A stretch of 9,317 bases of DNA, taken from contig CAAGDP010000020.1 of the NCBI GenBank assembly GCA_900768635.1, positions 1 through 9,317 of the forward strand, read 5' to 3'. Under the pieces are notes generated by a model. It was given only the letters and a program-made list of their open reading frames with translations. It was not told the DNA's origin and searched no databases. The position numbers were made by a program, and so were the translations under genes. Below are positions 7,431-9,317 of the stretch, one piece after another (positions within the stretch are counted from its first letter, which is position 1; each line of letters begins with the position of its first letter). The stretch is from Enterobacterales bacterium (GTDB lineage Bacteria; Pseudomonadota; Gammaproteobacteria; Enterobacterales; Succinivibrionaceae).

Positions 7431-8054
7431 CTACCCCTTTAGCCTATCCAGGGTGTCTTTAAAATAATTAAAACTCGGAGACTTATTACAGAATACATTC
7501 ATGTGCGGGCTTATTTTTTTAGCCCATTCACTTTTTGCCGTTCCTTCTGCGCAATGGCCTTGCTTTTTTAAATTTTTTGAACCTCCGGGATATACTACAT
7601 CGGCCAGCATTTCCCAAGTGCCACATATACTATCATTCATATACTTCCGGAAAACATTAATTTTGGCTCTGGGATATGCCTTTTTTATAGCCTCCCAATC
7701 TCCCAATAACCAAGATTCACATTCTTCAATATCTAAACAAAAGAATACATTAAGAGAACAACCTGATAACGCTAATACATCATCACGTTTTTTGTTTAAC
7801 GCTGATATGAAAGTTTTTTTATCTCTATCGTCTAGATCACATACAACAACTACAGCGTTGTCAGCCAGACAATTTTTAAAAGCCAAACTGTACCCCTTAA
7901 GCAATCTAGGTAACTGATTAAATAATGCACGTTTATCAGCTACTTGATTAGCTTTTAATCCTTTTGGCAAAGACCCACATCCCTTATAATGATGAATCTT
8001 AAAAGTATTAGTAGAATTAGTACCAATTATCTTTGGAATTAAGTGCTCTATCAT
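7431..8054 (-). CDS. DUF4276-type protein, N-terminally frameshifted or truncated
   Basis: From ATG 8054 this encodes 207 residues ending at TAG 7431-7433. Family-like landmarks are HLIPKIIG, LFNQLPRLLKGY, VVVVCDLDDRDK (acidic DLDD), a DIEECESWLLGD block, YMNDSICGTWEMLADVVYPGG, and AKKISPHMN near the end. These fit my memory of one branch of DUF4276 (PF14103), a family with TOPRIM-like features that is often encoded beside AAA15-type ATPases in defence-like loci. No ATPase is visible here. ATG 8054 has no Shine-Dalgarno. Upstream, the same frame continues through LVEDRSSYE (8081-8055), matching the expected N-terminus with its conserved acidic residue, then hits TGA 8087-8085. Removing one T from the T5 run (8080-8084) would join it to ATG 8088. 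The gene is therefore probably a recent pseudogene, phase-variable, or affected by a sequence error. GC is lower than in the flagellar genes, suggesting acquisition. Confidence 0.7.
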   Translation of the reverse strand: MIEHLIPKIIGTNSTNTFKIHHYKGCGSLPKGLKANQVADKRALFNQLPRLLKGYSLAFKNCLADNAVVVVCDLDDRDKKTFISALNKKRDDVLALSGCSLNVFFCLDIEECESWLLGDWEAIKKAYPRAKINVFRKYMNDSICGTWEMLADVVYPGGSKNLKKQGHCAEGTAKSEWAKKISPHMNVFCNKSPSFNYFKDTLDRLKG

Positions 8055-8079
8055 TTCATAGCTGGAACGATCTTCAACT

Positions 8080-8088
8080 AAAAATCAT
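8080..8088 (-). other. homopolymer frameshift at the probable original start of the DUF4276-type gene
   Basis: On the minus strand ATG 8088 is followed by ATTTTTAG. As written it encodes Met-Ile-Phe-Ser-stop. With four Ts instead of five it would read MILVEDRSSYE and continue into the 207-residue frame, giving 218 residues. Positions 8080-8084 are the five As on the plus strand. Confidence 0.6.
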
Positions 8089-8636
8089 ACCTAAGATCTT
8101 AAGGAAATAATCCTTTATTTTCAATAAGTTATATTTGATCATAACCAAAAATTGATTATTGTTTGATCAAATTTCTTTGAAATTTTCTAGTGTTTCATTT
8201 GAGTACTGTATAATATCACTTATAAATCAAACACTTATCTAATTACTAACTTTTTCTTGATCTTCATTAATAGACCTAAATCAGTCTGTTTATGATCTGT
8301 TTTTCCATATATTTGGAAATTTAAAACAATGTCTATTTCTAGAGTTTTGGCTTCATCTTAGTCTGTTATTTTTATAAGTTCCAGAAACAATTTTCCCAAT
8401 ATTCTTCTTCAATATTTTGTATAGGGTTAACATCTTAGCTGGTAAAATTTTTTCTGTTTCAAGTAAAAATTATAATCATTCAGAAAAAATTATAATCATT
8501 CAAAAATTTTTTTTGGTAGTGTGAGGATTGTTTCGGTTTGATTTTAATGACTCTTTTGTATCTGTTTATAAGTACAAATTATCTTAAAATCTAATATTCG
8601 TCTGGATACTTTTTGATCGATTTTGGAGTGAATTTT
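8089..8636. other. AT-rich non-coding stretch with small dyads
   Basis: About 550 bases with no supported gene; in two 60-base lines counted by hand, G+C is 13 (8221-8280) and 18 (8341-8400). The longest ATG frames I read are 22 codons or fewer and lack ribosome binding sites. It contains TTTGATCA twice (8134-8141 and 8162-8169), the stem AAATTTC/GAAATTT (8169-8175 with 8179-8185), the stem TTTCCA/TGGAAA (8302-8307 with 8314-8319), a TATAAT at 8209-8214 without a good -35, and a 20-bp tandem duplication (8463-8502). The left end of the IS must lie in or near its right part. No RNA gene is recognised. Confidence 0.6.
8463..8502. repeat. two tandem 20-bp repeats
   Basis: GTAAAAATTATAATCATTCA (8463-8482) is followed directly by GAAAAAATTATAATCATTCA (8483-8502), differing at one position. 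Only two units exist, so this is not an iteron or CRISPR array; a replication-slippage duplication is the simplest reading. Confidence 0.85.
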
Positions 8637-8666
8637 TTACAATAAAGGGATCCTTTTTGATATAAT
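8637..8666 (+). promoter_or_regulatory. transposase promoter
   Basis: TTACAA at 8637-8642, 18 bases, then a perfect TATAAT at 8661-8666. Transcription would begin near 8673, about 30 bases before the transposase ATG at 8705. The -10 lies inside an 18-bp palindrome. Confidence 0.55.
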
Positions 8667-8704
8667 TATATCAATAAAATCAAAAGGTTAAAAGGAAACC
8701 CTTT
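8644..8704 (+). promoter_or_regulatory. predicted fold-back structure over the transposase ribosome binding site
   Basis: AAAGGG (8644-8649) pairs with CCCTTT (8699-8704), and TCCTTTT (8651-8657) pairs with AAAAGGA (8690-8696), giving 13 base pairs with a small 1x2 internal loop. The right arm contains the Shine-Dalgarno (AAGGAAA, 8692-8698, six bases before ATG 8705) and ends at the start codon. The left arm lies upstream of the predicted transcript start (about 8673), so only read-through transcripts would contain both arms. This is the arrangement known from IS10 and IS50, where it blocks transposase translation from outside promoters. Confidence 0.5.
8657..8674. repeat. 18-bp perfect palindrome at the transposase promoter
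   Basis: TTGATATAATTATATCAA is self-complementary over all 18 bases and places TATAAT on both strands (8661-8666 plus; 8670-8665 minus). It may be an operator or part of the leader fold. No good -35 serves the minus-strand copy. Confidence 0.8.
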
Positions 8705-9317
8705 ATGAAAGAATTATCACTTTTTATAGAACCAAAGTCAACCGATTTTTCCAAATTACGCTCTCCTCTCTCCATCTTAAAAGACGAACATATTTTGGCT
8801 GTAGCAACTGAATGTAAATCTATTCAAAGAGCAAGAAAGTTTCATATCGGTAAATATCTTCATACCGTTATGTCTATTTTAAACTCTTCTACCAAAGCAT
8901 CTGAATTCAAACTTTCTAATATTGCTGAGTTGTATAACTCTTCTGTGGATGAGGATAACAGGTTAGATGCTAAATGTATCCACAACAAAATTAGAACTGA
9001 AAATTTTCTTGATACCGTTATATGCCTTGTTTCCGAACTACTATATGCAACCACTACCCCTTCTTTTCAAAGGAAAGTCAGAAACAGTACCCCTGCAGAG
9101 CTTAAACAACTTTTAAAACTCCTGACTGTTAATGACATTATTATGATAGATGGTACCGAGGTCGATGTTAGCTATTCCTGTGCTGACAACTTTACCTGCA
9201 AGGGTAAGGGTCGTCCTAGTGATGACGGTACTCCTCCAAGACCTGGTATCAAACTTCACATAGCTTACTCTCTTCTTAAGCAAACCTGTGAGTTTATCAA
9301 ATTCACAGAGGCTGTAG
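8705..9317 (+). CDS. IS4-like DDE transposase, N-terminal 204 residues (runs off right edge)
   Basis: Open from ATG 8705 to the window end without a stop. It starts MKELSLFIEPKSTDFSK. The helical N-terminal part (about residues 20-120) resembles the DNA-binding region of IS4-type transposases, with LDAKCIHNKIRTENFLDTV at about 87-105. The first catalytic aspartate is in IIMIDGTEVDV (D149), followed by a GKGRPSDDGTPPRPGIKLHI stretch that leads into the RNase H-like core (IAYSLL). The remaining catalytic Asp and Glu would lie beyond 9317. AAGGAAA six bases before the ATG is a good ribosome binding site. Family assignment rests on the DGT and GIKLHIAY-type motifs; the IS4 group or subgroup is less certain. 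Codon use and GC differ from the flagellar genes, as expected for an acquired element. Confidence 0.8.
   Translation, partial: MKELSLFIEPKSTDFSKLRSPLSILKDEHILAVATECKSIQRARKFHIGKYLHTVMSILNSSTKASEFKLSNIAELYNSSVDEDNRLDAKCIHNKIRTENFLDTVICLVSELLYATTTPSFQRKVRNSTPAELKQLLKLLTVNDIIMIDGTEVDVSYSCADNFTCKGKGRPSDDGTPPRPGIKLHIAYSLLKQTCEFIKFTEAV

Larger units (their letters stand above)
8637..9317 (+). mobile_element. left part of an IS4-like insertion sequence (right end outside window)
   Basis: Defined by the transposase gene and its promoter. The true left terminal inverted repeat cannot be fixed because the right end is not in the window; the boundary given is only the promoter and may lie up to about 100 bases too far right. 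Low GC matches the adjoining AT-rich stretch. Confidence 0.6.

Noticed and set aside
7501..7917. 138-residue open frame on the plus strand
   Set aside because: It is antisense to the DUF4276-type gene, whose translation shows clear family motifs.
8080..8088. Programmed ribosomal frameshift in the DUF4276-type gene
   Set aside because: A +1 shift would be required after only two codons and no recognised +1 signal is present; a simple extra T is more economical.
8074..8142. 22-codon leader-like open frame on the minus strand before the DUF4276-type gene
   Set aside because: It has no ribosome binding site, its composition is that of the AT-rich DNA, and it shares its frame and stop with the broken start at 8088, so it is probably incidental.
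8502..8514. A5T8 run as a terminator
   Set aside because: Pure A/T dyad with no GC stem and no gene ending nearby.
8860..9054. 64-residue open frame on the minus strand
   Set aside because: It lies wholly antisense to the transposase coding sequence and has no recognisable domain.

Overview
The window looks like a chromosome segment of a polarly flagellated gammaproteobacterium. The order flhA-flhF-flhG-fliA is the one known from Vibrio, Pseudomonas and Aeromonas. A DUF1703-type AAA-ATPase next door, an IS4-like element and moderate GC would fit an anaerobic gut or rumen lineage such as Succinivibrionaceae (Aeromonadales). That taxonomic guess is inference; no rRNA or tRNA is present to test it.

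Layout. On the minus strand, 2-298 is the first 99 codons of an AAA-ATPase-like/DUF1703 protein that runs off the left edge. Bases 299-752 are a divergent non-coding region. On the plus strand, 753-5934 is a tight four-gene flagellar unit: the export gate protein FlhA, the SRP-type GTPase FlhF, the MinD-like ATPase FlhG and the flagellar sigma factor FliA (sigma-28). Gaps are 19-32 bases and no terminator was seen. FlhF and FlhG set the place and number of polar flagella, FlhA builds the export gate, and FliA switches on late flagellar genes. flhB is not upstream and cheY/cheZ/cheA are not downstream, so the usual longer cluster is broken on both sides. fliA meets a convergent MATE-family transporter gene (5929-7311, minus), and both stop codons lie in one hexamer, TTATAA.

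From about 7325 rightward the character changes. Just upstream of the MATE gene is a 29-residue open tail with no body (7325-7414) that resembles the end of a fold-type-I (class V) aminotransferase. It abuts a lower-GC DUF4276-type gene (7431-8054, minus). The conserved N-terminus of that gene (about 11 residues, ILVED type) is still readable upstream but is knocked out of frame by one extra T in a T5 run. Next comes about 550 bases of very AT-rich, gene-free DNA with a 20-bp tandem duplication and several small hairpins. The window ends in the first 204 codons of an IS4-like transposase (8705-9317, plus). Its leader has a near-consensus promoter embedded in an 18-bp palindrome, and flanking arms that could fold over the ribosome binding site only in read-through transcripts.

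Reading: 1-298 and about 7325-9317 are accessory DNA flanking a core flagellar operon. No complete novel system is visible. The most interesting items are the predicted fold-back control of the transposase, the frameshifted orphan DUF4276 gene, and the gene remnant that marks an insertion or deletion junction.
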